In this document: piece after piece, positions 1 to 5,572 of the stretch
Position numbering within the stretch: the first letter of the stretch is position 1
Layout: each line of letters opens with the position of its first letter
Assembly: GCA_029858465.1 (NCBI GenBank)
Contig: JAOUEZ010000081.1
Location: forward strand, 1-6,050
Reading direction: 5' to 3'
Length of the DNA: 6,050 nt
Origin: Thermoplasmata archaeon
GTDB taxonomy: Archaea > Thermoplasmatota > Thermoplasmata > UBA10834 > DTMW01
The notes under the pieces: model-generated
The model's database searches: none
Told to the model about the DNA's origin: nothing
The model's input: the letters and a program-made list of their open reading frames with translations, nothing else
Program-made: the position numbers and the translations under genes

Positions 1-1618
1 CACAGGGGAGGTCACGATCGAGGCGATATCCCCAGGGCTCGTCATCGGAAAGCAGGGAGCCGTCCTGAACGAGATCAAGAAGGATATCGGATGGGCGCCG
101 AAGGTATCGAGGGCGCCCCCGATCGCCTCAAAGACTGTCTCAGAAATCAGGAACTATCTGAGGCATGTCGACGACGAGCGGAAGGCTTTCCTCCGAAAGG
201 TCGGACGAAGGCTGGCGAGGCCAAGGATCAATGATGAGACCTGGCTTAGGATCACCTCACTAGGCGGATACCGTGAGGTGGGGAGGAGCGCGACGCTGAT
301 AACGACCAGGGAGAGCAAAATACTGGTCGACTGCGGGGTCTCTGTATCGAGCGACGAGGAAGGAATGAATCCTTACTTCAACGCTCCAGAACTACTACCC
401 ATGGACTCGATAGACGCGGTCATTATTACTCACGCTCATCTCGATCACTCCGGCCTGGTGCCCGCACTGTTCAAGTACGGGTACGATGGACCGGTCTATT
501 GCACGCCTCCAACGAGAGATCTCATGTCGCTTCTCCAGATAGATTACATCAAGGTCTCCTTCGGCGAGGGGAAGAAGAGTCCTTACGAGTCAAGCCACAT
601 CAGGGACGTCGTCACCAATTGCATCACGCTAAAATATGGCGAGACGACGGACATATCCCCTGATGTCAGACTGACCTTCCATAATGCGGGGCACATCCTC
701 GGTTCTGCAATATGCCATTTCCACATAGGCGACGGCCTGTACAATGTGGCGATTTCCGGGGACATCAAGTTCGAGAAGTCATGGCTTTTCAACGCCGCTG
801 TGAACAAGTTCCCGAGGCTCGAGACAATCGTGCTAGAGTCAACATACGGTGGATACCACGACATGCAGCCGAGCCGCCAGGAGGCGGGACAGCAGCTTCG
901 GGAGATTGCCAGCAGAACGCTCGGGAAAAACGGCAAGATGATGATACCTGTATTCGCCGTCGGACGTTCCCAAGAGGTCATGCTCGTCCTCGAGGAGCTC
1001 ATGAGGAACGGCATGATACCGAAAGTGCCCGTGTACCTGGACGGGATGATCTGGGAGGCGACCGCAATTCATACCGCCTATCCTGAGTACCTTAACAGCC
1101 AGCTGAGGACGCAGATATTCCAGAGCGGGCAGAACCCGTTCCTTTCTGAGATATTCAAGAGGGTCGATTCTCCAGACATGAGGGAGAGGATCTGCCATGA
1201 CCCGGAGCCGTGCATAGTGCTTGCGACAAGCGGAATGATGAACGGCGGGCCGATCATGGAATACTTCAAGGAATGGGCTGACGACCCGGCCAATTCGCTT
1301 GTATTCGTCGGTTTCCAGGCAGAGGGTACGATGGGCCGAAAGGTGCAGAAGGGCTGGAACGAAGTCACTTTGAACGATCGCGGAAAGCAACTCAACATCA
1401 ATGTCAAAAGTAACATTGAGACAGTCGACGGGTTCTCAGGACATTCGGACCGGAGGCAGCTGATGAACTATGTCGCCACCCTCGACCCGAGACCTGATCG
1501 AATAGTCGTCTGCCACGGGGAAGAACACAAGTGCCTCGATTTCGCAGGATCGATCTATAAGAAGTTCGGTATTGAGACGCGGGCACCGATGAACCTCGAG
1601 ACGATAAGGCTCAAATGA
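1..1618 (+). CDS. fttA: Archaeal CPSF-type ribonuclease / transcription termination factor FttA (aCPSF1), 5'-truncated by window edge
   Basis: The frame is open from the window edge (first full codon at base 2) to TGA at 1616-1618, giving 538 visible residues; the family is usually about 630-640, so roughly 100 N-terminal residues are missing. A GTG at 278 is an internal codon, not the start, because conserved sequence continues upstream. Visible residues 1-65 are the end of a KH domain with its GxxG loop (GKQG, 16-19). The metallo-beta-lactamase fold follows (LGGYREVGRSA, 86-96), with HAHLDH at 144-149, H231 in NAGHILGSA and D254 in SGDIKFE. Beta-CASP motifs are A (E279 in LESTYGG), B (H481 in GFSGHSD) and C (H505 in CHGEEH), so the two-zinc nuclease site is complete. 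Known role of the family: an RNA-binding endo/5'-3' exonuclease that cleaves nascent RNA at U-rich sites and terminates transcription in archaea. It is convergent with taw1. Identification is very secure. Confidence 0.96.
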   Translation, partial: TGEVTIEAISPGLVIGKQGAVLNEIKKDIGWAPKVSRAPPIASKTVSEIRNYLRHVDDERKAFLRKVGRRLARPRINDETWLRITSLGGYREVGRSATLITTRESKILVDCGVSVSSDEEGMNPYFNAPELLPMDSIDAVIITHAHLDHSGLVPALFKYGYDGPVYCTPPTRDLMSLLQIDYIKVSFGEGKKSPYESSHIRDVVTNCITLKYGETTDISPDVRLTFHNAGHILGSAICHFHIGDGLYNVAISGDIKFEKSWLFNAAVNKFPRLETIVLESTYGGYHDMQPSRQEAGQQLREIASRTLGKNGKMMIPVFAVGRSQEVMLVLEELMRNGMIPKVPVYLDGMIWEATAIHTAYPEYLNSQLRTQIFQSGQNPFLSEIFKRVDSPDMRERICHDPEPCIVLATSGMMNGGPIMEYFKEWADDPANSLVFVGFQAEGTMGRKVQKGWNEVTLNDRGKQLNINVKSNIETVDGFSGHSDRRQLMNYVATLDPRPDRIVVCHGEEHKCLDFAGSIYKKFGIETRAPMNLETIRLK

Positions 1619-1635
1619 TCAGGCATCATCAACAA

Positions 1636-2571
1636 TCAGCCTTCTCTGATCCTGAGGCTCTTTTTGCCGTTCGATAGAAGCACGACCCTACTGTCGGGAT
1701 GCTCATCCTTGATCTCGTATGAGGTCTCCGCTGAAAGACGGTCCGAGAACATCTTGATTTCGTCGTGGCCAGGCATGTTCTCTATCGTCAATCTGTTTCT
1801 CGAATCGCCAACGAACATATATGCCTTAGCCTCGATGAAATCCGGGCTCGCCCGGGAGATTATCTTGGCGTATTCCAATTCCCAGCCCATGTTCCATCCC
1901 TTCACAAGAGTGAGTCTCACGACTTTTCTAGTGTCAAGTGACGGAAGAATCTCAATTGTCTCGTTGAACCGCTCCCAAAGGCGAGGAGTTCTGGGAAGAC
2001 AGAGCTTTTCGAACACGTCTGCGTTCGGCGCGGCAATCGTGACATACAGCTGCGTTGGAAGCGGATCAAGTGCGGCAATCGCCTTCGGATTCGTACCGTT
2101 GGTTACAAGGAATGTCGTCATCCCTCTCTTGTTACATTCTTCTATCAGCTCCGATAGATTGGGGTACAGCGTCGGCTCGCCTGAGAGAGATATCGCGACA
2201 TGTTTAGGCTCTCGCGATTCGAGCCATTTCTCCTTGCTGCACCTCTCATCCCCCTTGAAACCTGAGACAATCTCCTTCTGCGCAGAGATCATCTTGTCCA
2301 GCATCTCAGAGGGGCTCATCGTATCCCGAGACGGATAATCCTTCATGCCGTGGAATCTCCAGCAGAACAGGCATTGGCAGTTGCATATGTTCAGGGTCGG
2401 GGTCATCTGCATGCATCTGTGCGATTCGATGCCGTAGAATTTCTCCTTATAGCAGGGCTTGCCATATAACAATTTGGCCTTGAGCCAGTGGCAGCCTTTC
2501 ACGCCGGCGGAGTCCCCGACCAGCTTGTACCCCTGCCATTCCAATTTCTTCTCAGCGCCTGAGGACCTCAT
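1636..2571 (-). CDS. taw1: tRNA 4-demethylwyosine synthase Taw1 (radical SAM, TYW1 family)
   Basis: A 311-residue protein, full length for archaeal Taw1. The radical-SAM CX3CX2C motif is C63, C67, C70 (within NICNCQCLFCWR). Three further cysteines, C27, C40 and C53, spaced 13 and 13, match the ligands of the second 4Fe-4S cluster known in the family, and K42 lies where a lysine was proposed to hold pyruvate as a Schiff base. Also present are SGEP (130-133, SAM-binding region), QLYVTIAAPN (174-183), RLTLVKGWNM (219-228) and the family signature around IEAKAYMFVGDSRNRL. Known role: it condenses N1-methylguanosine at position 37 of tRNA-Phe with pyruvate carbons to form the tricyclic imG-14, the first committed wyosine step, in the cytoplasm. 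The ATG at 2571 has AGGA (2578-2581) six bases upstream. It begins 15 bases after the rfcL stop, so co-transcription and dependence on the rfcL promoter are likely. Confidence 0.96.
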   Translation of the reverse strand: MRSSGAEKKLEWQGYKLVGDSAGVKGCHWLKAKLLYGKPCYKEKFYGIESHRCMQMTPTLNICNCQCLFCWRFHGMKDYPSRDTMSPSEMLDKMISAQKEIVSGFKGDERCSKEKWLESREPKHVAISLSGEPTLYPNLSELIEECNKRGMTTFLVTNGTNPKAIAALDPLPTQLYVTIAAPNADVFEKLCLPRTPRLWERFNETIEILPSLDTRKVVRLTLVKGWNMGWELEYAKIISRASPDFIEAKAYMFVGDSRNRLTIENMPGHDEIKMFSDRLSAETSYEIKDEHPDSRVVLLSNGKKSLRIREG

Positions 2572-2586
2572 GTGATTTCCTGCCGG

Positions 2587-4002
2587 CTATCTGAATTCAA
2601 AAAGCGATCTCTGTCCTTGAGATTCATCCTGAGACGGGGTTTCTTGCTGTTCCTCAATTTCTTCACGCTCGGGTGCCTCGGATTCGACATCGGACAGTAT
2701 GCTTTCTATTTTTTCCGAATCCGAATCTATTCCGAGGAGAAGCGCGAGATCTCCGGCCTGAAGGTCCATCTCTTTCGTGAGCTCTCTCGCCAATTCGATG
2801 TCTCTGATCATCAATCCCCTGAGATACGGAAGTATCGACTCCCTCGCAATCGGCCGAGATGTGTGCGAATACAGTGCGAGCTTGCCGAGAAGGCTCTTTA
2901 TCGATGCCCTTTTCGCCTTCGTTTGCGATAGCCTGATCAGGTACATCGGGAACCGCAGCGTGTCGGAATATATCTTGTAACGATCCCCAGCAGAGATGGA
3001 CACTCCCATGCTCATCATGTCGTTGGCATAGGACCAGAGACCGTAGTATTGCTTTCTGCTGACGCGTCCCAGATAGATATCCGCCTTCGAGAGGTAATCT
3101 ATTGCCCGCAGCCTGTCCTCTGGGTCTCTGATGACCGCTGGAAGATTGTCGTCTATCCAGAGAATTAGTCTATCCGGGGTTTCGTCCAGAGAGATGAGCG
3201 ATAGCCGAGCGGCTATCGGATCATTTGACGAGAATATATCGGCCAATGCATCGAAGGTCTCAGGCTGGACATCTCTCCATCCGAGATTTTCTATCACCTC
3301 TTGCATTTGCTCCGGGTCGAGTTTAGCTATCGATTGGAGATCATTCACTGCGGCGCGTATGTCCGTTCCAGAATTCTGCGCTATCTTGTATAGAAAATCA
3401 TGAGATATTTCAAATCCTTCGTTTTCAGCAATCCTTTCGAGGACCGCGATGATGTTTTGCGAGTTCGGCCTCGAGAATTTTATTGTCTGCGCCAGGGTTT
3501 TCACGCCACTGGCTCTTCGAGTCAATTCATAATAATCATTCACAATCAAAACGATCGGCTGTTCGGTTTTTCTCAGCGCTTGGACTATCGCTTTCGCTCC
3601 GCCGTAGTCCTGTCTCCCGAACAGATTGTCTGCCTCATCGAAGACTATCAATTTCAGCTTCCCGGTGCTTGCGGCGTGATAAGCCCCATCGGAAGAAAAC
3701 GAATCAGCCCTCGAGCCGTGCCCGACAATCTTATCGATATTTGCCGCGTTCCTTTGGTCGGAGGCATTGAGCTCGACAATATCCCATTCGTAATCAGCCG
3801 CTAGCGCGAGCGCGGCGCTCGTCTTTCCGATTCCGGGCGGACCCGAAAGTATCGCTCCTCTCTTTCTTGGATTACCCTTCATCCAAGAATCCGCCCATTG
3901 CTTCAGCTGCTTAATCGCTTGTGAATTTCCCGCGATTTCGGAGAGCTTCCTTGGACGGTAAATTTCCGTCCAGCTCTGCTGCTCAGAAGCAATTTCTTTC
4001 AT
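2587..4002 (-). CDS. rfcL: Replication factor C large subunit (clamp loader, RFC-L)
   Basis: A 471-residue AAA+ ATPase. The N-terminal WTEIYRPRKLSEIAGN (11-26) is the RFC box of the large subunit. Walker A is GPPGIGKT (54-61), Walker B VFDEAD (120-125), sensor 1 probably N155, and a sensor-2-like GTDIRAAVNDLQ lies at 212-223. A helical collar domain fills about 245-425. An acidic, probably disordered linker (about 426-462, rich in E, D, S and Q) leads to a C-terminal PIP box, QRSLFEF (464-470), which binds PCNA. Known role: with small RFC subunits it opens the PCNA ring and loads it at primer-template junctions using ATP. The small subunit is not in the window. ATG at 4002 is the first possible start: an in-frame TGA lies just upstream (4012-4014). 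No strong Shine-Dalgarno sequence precedes it. It is the first gene of a probable rfcL-taw1 unit. Confidence 0.96.
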   Translation of the reverse strand: MKEIASEQQSWTEIYRPRKLSEIAGNSQAIKQLKQWADSWMKGNPRKRGAILSGPPGIGKTSAALALAADYEWDIVELNASDQRNAANIDKIVGHGSRADSFSSDGAYHAASTGKLKLIVFDEADNLFGRQDYGGAKAIVQALRKTEQPIVLIVNDYYELTRRASGVKTLAQTIKFSRPNSQNIIAVLERIAENEGFEISHDFLYKIAQNSGTDIRAAVNDLQSIAKLDPEQMQEVIENLGWRDVQPETFDALADIFSSNDPIAARLSLISLDETPDRLILWIDDNLPAVIRDPEDRLRAIDYLSKADIYLGRVSRKQYYGLWSYANDMMSMGVSISAGDRYKIYSDTLRFPMYLIRLSQTKAKRASIKSLLGKLALYSHTSRPIARESILPYLRGLMIRDIELARELTKEMDLQAGDLALLLGIDSDSEKIESILSDVESEAPEREEIEEQQETPSQDESQGQRSLFEFR

Positions 4003-4157
4003 TGAACCGTCTCATCCGTATGAAGGTGATTTATGATTTAACTTATTCCCATTGTAAAGTGAAACTGCTGGATGTCTGCCATTAGATAATATCGAATAGG
4101 GAGACTCCTTCCTTCTAAGTAGCGATTAATTGCATCATTCGACCATTAAAAACGAAC

Positions 4158-4165
4158 TTTTATAA
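4158..4165 (-). promoter_or_regulatory. Candidate TATA box for rfcL-taw1
   Basis: The minus strand reads TTATAAAA here, a fair archaeal TATA box, which would place transcription start near 4135 and give a leader of about 130 bases before the rfcL ATG. A second, weaker AT-rich candidate (minus strand GTTAAATCATAAATC, about 4028-4042) would give an almost leaderless transcript, which would fit the lack of a Shine-Dalgarno sequence. The choice between the two is not resolved from sequence. Confidence 0.3.
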
Positions 4166-4272
4166 CTCGAAGCTAAAATTTTACTACCCATAACAAATCA
4201 CTTTTTAATATTATACTCTCAATTGCTTTGCCATATTCTGAAAGAAATATGGTTGGCGCTCCAAAGAATTTT

Positions 4273-4314
4273 AAAATAAGAAATTGGCACGGCGAAGCTC
4301 TATCTCAGCCGTGC
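4273..4314 (-). terminator. Hairpin plus T-rich tract downstream of the recombinase gene
   Basis: The arms GCACGGC (4287-4293) and GCCGTGC (4308-4314) are perfect 7-bp inverted repeats around a 14-base loop. On the minus strand the stem is followed by CAATTTCTTATTTT, a T-rich tract (4273-4283). The stem begins 26 bases past the recombinase stop, where a terminator or 3'-end signal would be expected; archaeal termination relies mainly on U-rich tracts. The same arm sequence recurs at 5158-5208, so a role as a DNA site is an alternative. Confidence 0.5.
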
Positions 4315-4315
4315 A

Positions 4316-4325
4316 ATCGGGATGC
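4316..4325 (+). repeat. Left copy of 10-bp inverted repeat flanking the recombinase ORF
   Basis: ATCGGGATGC here is the exact reverse complement of GCATCCCGAT at 4960-4969. This copy lies 14 bases beyond the stop codon of the recombinase gene, directly next to the hairpin at 4287-4314. The repeat does not extend further on either side. Confidence 0.7.
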
Positions 4326-4339
4326 CAGTAACAGGAAAA

Positions 4340-4963
4340 TCACTGCATCTCGAAGCTGTAAGTAAGATTTGCGCGATGTGCTTTGTGCATCTCGAATGGA
4401 TCATCCGGTTCCATTAATTCGGGCAACGGATGCTCTTCGTATACCTGCTTTCTATCCTCAATATCCAGCGTGAGATAGATTGCTGTGACCTCAATGCTTG
4501 AATGACCAAGGTTCTGCTGCAATGTTCTCAGATCGATTCCGGATTTCAACGCATACACTGCATGCGTATGCCTGAGTACATGGGGATGGCATTTTTCGCT
4601 ATCAATTCCAACCTGCTGACCATATTTTGCCACGAGCCTTTCTATCTGCCTTCGTGATAATGGAGTCCTCTTGTTTGATACAAGAAAATGATCCTTCTTG
4701 TTCTTGCGAGTCCCAATATAATCCCTAACAAGCATCTTAGTATAATCGCTCACCAGAGGCACTTTGCGTCCTTCCTTGTGCCTCTTGGCTTGCTGTATTG
4801 TCATCTCGCTGTTTTCGAGATCAATGTCCCCAATCCTCAGATCCGCGAGCTCTCCGACCCTCATCCCGGTCTCGTATAGAAGACGAAGAATCAAACGGTC
4901 CCTTGGGCGTCTTGGGGCATTGAGCAATAGTTTTAACTCATCCTGCTTGAGATATTTACGCAT
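4340..4963 (-). CDS. Short tyrosine recombinase / integrase, catalytic domain only
   Basis: A 207-residue phage-integrase-family protein with a complete active site: R35 (TGMRVGEL), K60 (QAKRHKEGRKVPL), H128 and R131 (HPHVLRHTHA), H154 (NLGHSS) and nucleophile Y163 (TAIYLTLD). The protein opens with MRKYLKQDELKLLL, the usual start of the catalytic domain, so the N-terminal core-binding (SAM-like) domain of about 90 residues found in XerA/XerD-type enzymes is absent. An in-frame TAG at 4985-4987 rules out an upstream extension in this frame. The purine-rich GGAAGGGAAAGGGATC before ATG is a possible weak ribosome binding site. After Y163 there is a 44-residue tail, acidic in its first half. Members of about this size include the FimB/FimE inversion enzymes; it could equally be a trimmed integrase of a lost element. 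It probably acts by strand exchange at short sites; substrate unknown. It has its own TATA box and borders an AT-rich gene-free block. Confidence 0.9.
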   Translation of the reverse strand: MRKYLKQDELKLLLNAPRRPRDRLILRLLYETGMRVGELADLRIGDIDLENSEMTIQQAKRHKEGRKVPLVSDYTKMLVRDYIGTRKNKKDHFLVSNKRTPLSRRQIERLVAKYGQQVGIDSEKCHPHVLRHTHAVYALKSGIDLRTLQQNLGHSSIEVTAIYLTLDIEDRKQVYEEHPLPELMEPDDPFEMHKAHRANLTYSFEMQ

Positions 4964-4969
4964 CCCGAT
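4960..4969 (-). repeat. Right copy of 10-bp inverted repeat, containing the recombinase start codon
   Basis: GCATCCCGAT on the plus strand, read ATCGGGATGC on the minus strand, includes the ATG (4961-4963) of the recombinase gene. It is a perfect inverted match to 4316-4325, so the two copies enclose the whole reading frame (654 bases from end to end). Confidence 0.7.
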
Positions 4970-5004
4970 CCCTTTCCCTTCCGACTATTAGACGAACAAT
5001 TTCG

Positions 5005-5047
5005 TCCGACAAATCGTATGCCATAGAGTCTATATAAAAATGTCGGA
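5005..5047. repeat. Inverted repeat TCCGACA / TGTCGGA bracketing the recombinase promoter
   Basis: TCCGACA (5005-5011) and TGTCGGA (5041-5047) are perfect 7-bp inverted repeats. The TATA box (5031-5040) and most of the expected path to the transcription start lie between them. A regulator bound to both arms would cover the core promoter, so an operator is a reasonable reading; a recombinase site is another. Arms of this length can occur by chance. Confidence 0.4.
5031..5040 (-). promoter_or_regulatory. TATA box of the recombinase gene
   Basis: The minus strand reads TTTTTATATA, a very good match to the archaeal TATA consensus. Initiation about 25 bases downstream would fall near 5010, giving a leader of about 45 bases before the ATG at 4963. 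It overlaps the 9-bp inverted repeat arm at 5037-5045 and touches the TGTCGGA arm at 5041, which suggests regulation at this point. Confidence 0.6.
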
Positions 5048-5091
5048 ATAGTGAGTTTGACGCCTTTCGTTCCCATGAAAAGCGACATTTT
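5037..5091. repeat. 9-bp inverted repeat AAAATGTCG / CGACATTTT upstream of the recombinase
   Basis: AAAATGTCG (5037-5045) and CGACATTTT (5083-5091) are exact reverse complements separated by 37 bases. The left arm overlaps the TATA box. Together with the 5005-5011 arm this makes three TGTCG/CGACA units around the promoter in alternating orientation. Confidence 0.45.
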
Positions 5092-5102
5092 CAGTCGAAA
5101 AA

Positions 5103-5129
5103 CGGCGACTAATACCCAATTTATCGCCG
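5103..5129. repeat. Short inverted repeat CGGCGA / TCGCCG
   Basis: Arms at 5103-5108 and 5124-5129 with a 15-base loop. This is a small GC-rich stem in otherwise AT-rich DNA. No T-tract follows closely, so I do not call it a terminator. It is part of the repeat cluster upstream of the recombinase. Confidence 0.35.
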
Positions 5130-5157
5130 AAGCGAGGCATAGAATATCATTGATAGG

Positions 5158-5208
5158 TGCCGTGCCGATATTCAGCTTTGATCTACCTTGACATAAATTA
5201 ACACGGCA
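5158..5208. repeat. Inverted repeat TGCCGTG / CACGGCA
   Basis: Arms at 5158-5164 and 5202-5208 are exact reverse complements separated by 37 bases. The core GCCGTGC (5159-5165) is also an arm of the hairpin on the other side of the recombinase gene (4308-4314), and CACGGC is shared as well (4288-4293 and 5202-5207). The shared arms therefore lie on both sides of the gene. Confidence 0.4.
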
Positions 5209-5272
5209 GACAAAAAGTATGACAATTCCTCTTGAATTTTCAGTGAAAAGGCTTCATTTCTATTTGATCCGA

Positions 5273-5283
5273 AATAGCCAGTA
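5273..5283 (+). repeat. 11-bp direct repeat AATAGCCAGTA, copy 1
   Basis: Identical to 5562-5572. The core GCCAGTA is also found at 4324-4330, just past the 3' end of the recombinase gene, in the same orientation. The three copies therefore lie on both sides of the recombinase. Confidence 0.45.
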
Positions 5284-5314
5284 TCGAAATGCACTTTAGT
5301 TTACGGTTGATTTC

Positions 5315-5337
5315 ATAATATTAATGTTAAATATTAT
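5315..5337. repeat. AT-rich inverted repeat ATAATATT / AATATTAT
   Basis: Perfect 8-bp arms (5315-5322 and 5330-5337) around a 7-base loop. At this base composition such a stem can arise by chance; recorded for completeness. Confidence 0.3.
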
Positions 5338-5481
5338 AGTTAGTAGTTATATGTTAGATAATAATATTATTTAGAACTAAAAGATAGGAATCTTTGAAAA
5401 ATTACCCCTTTTCACATTATTTTCATGATGAATACTGATTGTATGATTATTGAGCCTATACCTCTGAGTTTAGATTGCATA

Positions 5482-5491
5482 AGAGATCTCT
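5482..5491. repeat. 10-bp palindrome AGAGATCTCT
   Basis: A perfect palindrome that does not extend further. ATCTCT, its right half, recurs at 5525-5530 and 5545-5550, the latter two flanking the 14-bp palindrome at 5533-5546. A protein-binding array is possible but unproven. Confidence 0.3.
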
Positions 5492-5532
5492 AAGAACAAT
5501 TGTATATTGATTTCCGGATAAGAAATCTCTCT

Positions 5533-5546
5533 ATTCAATATTGAAT
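5533..5546. repeat. 14-bp perfect palindrome ATTCAATATTGAAT
   Basis: Perfectly symmetrical over 14 bases and followed by CTCT on its right side. It is the longest uninterrupted palindrome I noticed in the AT-rich block and could be a dimer-binding site, or chance in AT-rich DNA. Confidence 0.4.
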
Positions 5547-5561
5547 CTCTAATTTAGTATG

Positions 5562-5572
5562 AATAGCCAGTA
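5562..5572 (+). repeat. 11-bp direct repeat AATAGCCAGTA, copy 2
   Basis: Identical to 5273-5283, 289 bases away. Its extension GCCAGTAAC (5566-5574) matches 4324-4332 over nine bases. Confidence 0.45.

Larger units (their letters stand above)
4003..4339. other. Gene-free interval between rfcL and the recombinase gene
   Basis: About 340 bases with no supportable gene. It is more AT-rich than the genes on either side. It must contain the promoter and leader of rfcL (minus strand) and the 3' end of the recombinase transcript, including a hairpin at 4287-4314. I found no tRNA-like arms or T-loop. The very short frames seen here (for example a 14-codon minus-strand frame beginning at the CAT of 4079-4081) have no convincing ribosome binding site. 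Confidence 0.7.

Noticed and set aside
583..1586. Minus-strand and alternate-frame open frames inside fttA
   Set aside because: They lie wholly within a strongly conserved gene, show no family motifs, and are typical shadows of GC-rich coding sequence.
278..1618. GTG at 278 as the start of the beta-CASP protein
   Set aside because: The frame is open to the window edge, and residues before it form a KH domain plus the conserved linker of aCPSF1; the GTG encodes the valine of REVGRSA.
2572..3804. Plus-strand frames opposite rfcL
   Set aside because: They overlap a complete, motif-rich clamp loader gene and have no recognisable domains or ribosome binding sites.
4022..4041. AAGGTGAT followed by ATG on the plus strand, resembling a strong ribosome binding site
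   Set aside because: The frame after the ATG at 4033 ends after two codons, so nothing is translated.
5425..5493. 22-codon plus-strand frame starting ATGATG
   Set aside because: No ribosome binding site, no recognisable sequence, and short frames of this size are expected by chance.
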